This document shows, piece after piece, positions 63,194 to 64,000 of a stretch of DNA of 64,000 nucleotides (position 1 is its first letter; every line of letters begins with the position of its first letter). The notes beneath the pieces are model-generated. The model saw only the letters and a program-made list of their open reading frames with translations, ran no database searches and was not told the DNA's origin. Location: NCBI RefSeq assembly GCF_024707545.1, contig NZ_CP062229.1:1054001-1118000 (forward strand), in the 5' to 3' direction. Position numbers and translations under genes: made by a program. The DNA is from Mesorhizobium onobrychidis (lineage in GTDB: Bacteria > Pseudomonadota > Alphaproteobacteria > Rhizobiales > Rhizobiaceae).

Positions 63194-63859
63194 CTAAGCC
63201 GCAGCGCGCTCCGCCGCGAGGATAATCCAGCCGCGGTCGTCGACCGTGATGCCTAGCCTGGCATAAGAGGCGATCGCAGTATGCGGCGTTTGCAATGGAT
63301 GCTGGTGGGTGGCGCTGATCACCACGACCGTAGCTCCGGCGGCCTCGGCCGCCGATATTCCGGCGGGCGCATCTTCGAAAACGAGGCAGTCGCGCGCGTC
63401 GACGCCCAGCCGCTCGGCCGCCAGCCGGAAGCAATCCGGCGCCGGCTTGCCGTGGGAAACATCCTCGGCCGCGACAAGGATGGCGGGAAGCGGGATGCCG
63501 GCGGCGGCGATGCGCAGGAGAGCCAGCTCGCGCGGCGCGGAAGTGACGATGGCCCAGCGCTCGGCCGGCAGCGACGCCAGAAACGACGCGGCGCCGGCGA
63601 TCGGAAGGATGCCGTCGACGTCGGCCGCCTCGGCCTGCAGAAGCGCATCGGCTTCTCGCATCGGATCGACGCCAGGAAGCGCCAGCCGAGCGATGGTCTC
63701 GATCGCCCGCACGCCGTGGATCGTCGGCAGGAATGCGGCAACGTCGAGACCTTGCCGGCCTGCCCAATCTGCCCAGACCCTTTCTGCCGCGGCGATCGAA
63801 TTGACCACCGTGCCGTCCATGTCGAACAGGAAGGCTGCGAATTTTCTGCCTGCGAACAT
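63194..63859 (-). CDS. HAD-superfamily sugar phosphatase-like hydrolase
   Basis: A 221-aa subfamily IA HAD phosphatase. Motif I is FDMDGTVVNS (D13, D15), motif II is IVTSAPRELA, the Lys is in SHGKPAPDCF, and motif IV is CLVFEDAPAGISAAEAAG. The cap is like that of 2-deoxyglucose-6-phosphate or sugar-phosphate phosphatases (YfbT/DOG). It is convergent with sdhAF4, 7 bases apart. Confidence 0.9.
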   Translation of the reverse strand: MFAGRKFAAFLFDMDGTVVNSIAAAERVWADWAGRQGLDVAAFLPTIHGVRAIETIARLALPGVDPMREADALLQAEAADVDGILPIAGAASFLASLPAERWAIVTSAPRELALLRIAAAGIPLPAILVAAEDVSHGKPAPDCFRLAAERLGVDARDCLVFEDAPAGISAAEAAGATVVVISATHQHPLQTPHTAIASYARLGITVDDRGWIILAAERAAA

Positions 63860-64000
63860 CTGCTATCCCGGGGGTTGTTTCGGAGAGACCAAAGCTTGTC
63901 GATCGACCGTAACGTCGCGTCGGCTGCATGGGAAGGCGCGAGATCGCCTTTTCGACAATACCAGGGAACCACGGCGAGCCGTCTCGCGTTGACGAACTTG

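Overview
The window is GC-rich, densely coded alphaproteobacterial DNA. It looks like a chromosome segment of a Mesorhizobium-type member of the Rhizobiales. The evidence is the combination of a very long NAD-glutamate dehydrogenase (about 1594 aa), an arsR/aqpS/arsC/arsH operon as known from rhizobia, an htpX-rsmB-heparinase-purH block, an SdhAF4 (DUF1674) protein, a lemA/TPM cluster, and several families of intergenic palindromic repeats typical of this group. The genus is inferred; no 16S or other marker is present.

Region 1 (1-7325) opens with the end of a TonB energy-transduction operon (exbD, then a tonB broken by a one-base deletion). Two arsenic units follow. The first is arsR-arsC(LMW-PTP type)-aqpS-arsC(glutaredoxin type)-arsH, with genes overlapping or a few bases apart. 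The second is an arsR predicted to be leaderless, then a flavoprotein monooxygenase with a cysteine-rich C-terminal tail that is translationally coupled to an MFS exporter. Each arsR regulator has a CC pair at residues 91-92, and candidate dyad operators lie on the promoters.

Region 2 (7432-21700) is a plastic, partly decayed accessory stretch. Its intact genes are a HerA-like ATPase, an AmpH-like serine hydrolase, a flavodoxin, a PNPOx-fold protein, a BBE-type FAD oxidoreductase with a divergent AraC regulator, NnrU and a GYD protein. Between them lie remnants: a second 3' end of the HerA gene, an AraC tail, a SulP N-terminus, a frameshifted alpha/beta hydrolase, a LuxR-type tail, a broken SRAP gene and a phytochelatin synthase split by one missing base.

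Region 3 (21713-28865, minus strand) is a CUT2 sugar ABC transporter operon: SDR, relic polyol dehydrogenase, sugar isomerase, binding protein, ATPase and two permeases. Two palindromic repeats sit inside the operon.

Region 4 (29166-64000) is mostly core housekeeping: tRNA-Ala(CGC), YggT/YggU, an M3 peptidase, carbonic anhydrase, pyridoxal kinase, LemA with three TPM proteins, pyrophosphatase, a TetR/MFS pair with two inverted operators, PhoD phosphatase, TypA, NAD-GDH, PurH, RsmB, HtpX, SdhAF4 and a HAD phosphatase. Palindromic repeats of at least four families sit in many of the intergenic gaps. One is nested in another, and one forms the 5' end of a TPM gene.

Three otherwise intact genes (tonB, phytochelatin synthase, and a secreted protein at 40722-41314) are each broken by loss of a single base. 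That can mean real decay or a systematic sequencing error, and should be settled before any biological reading.
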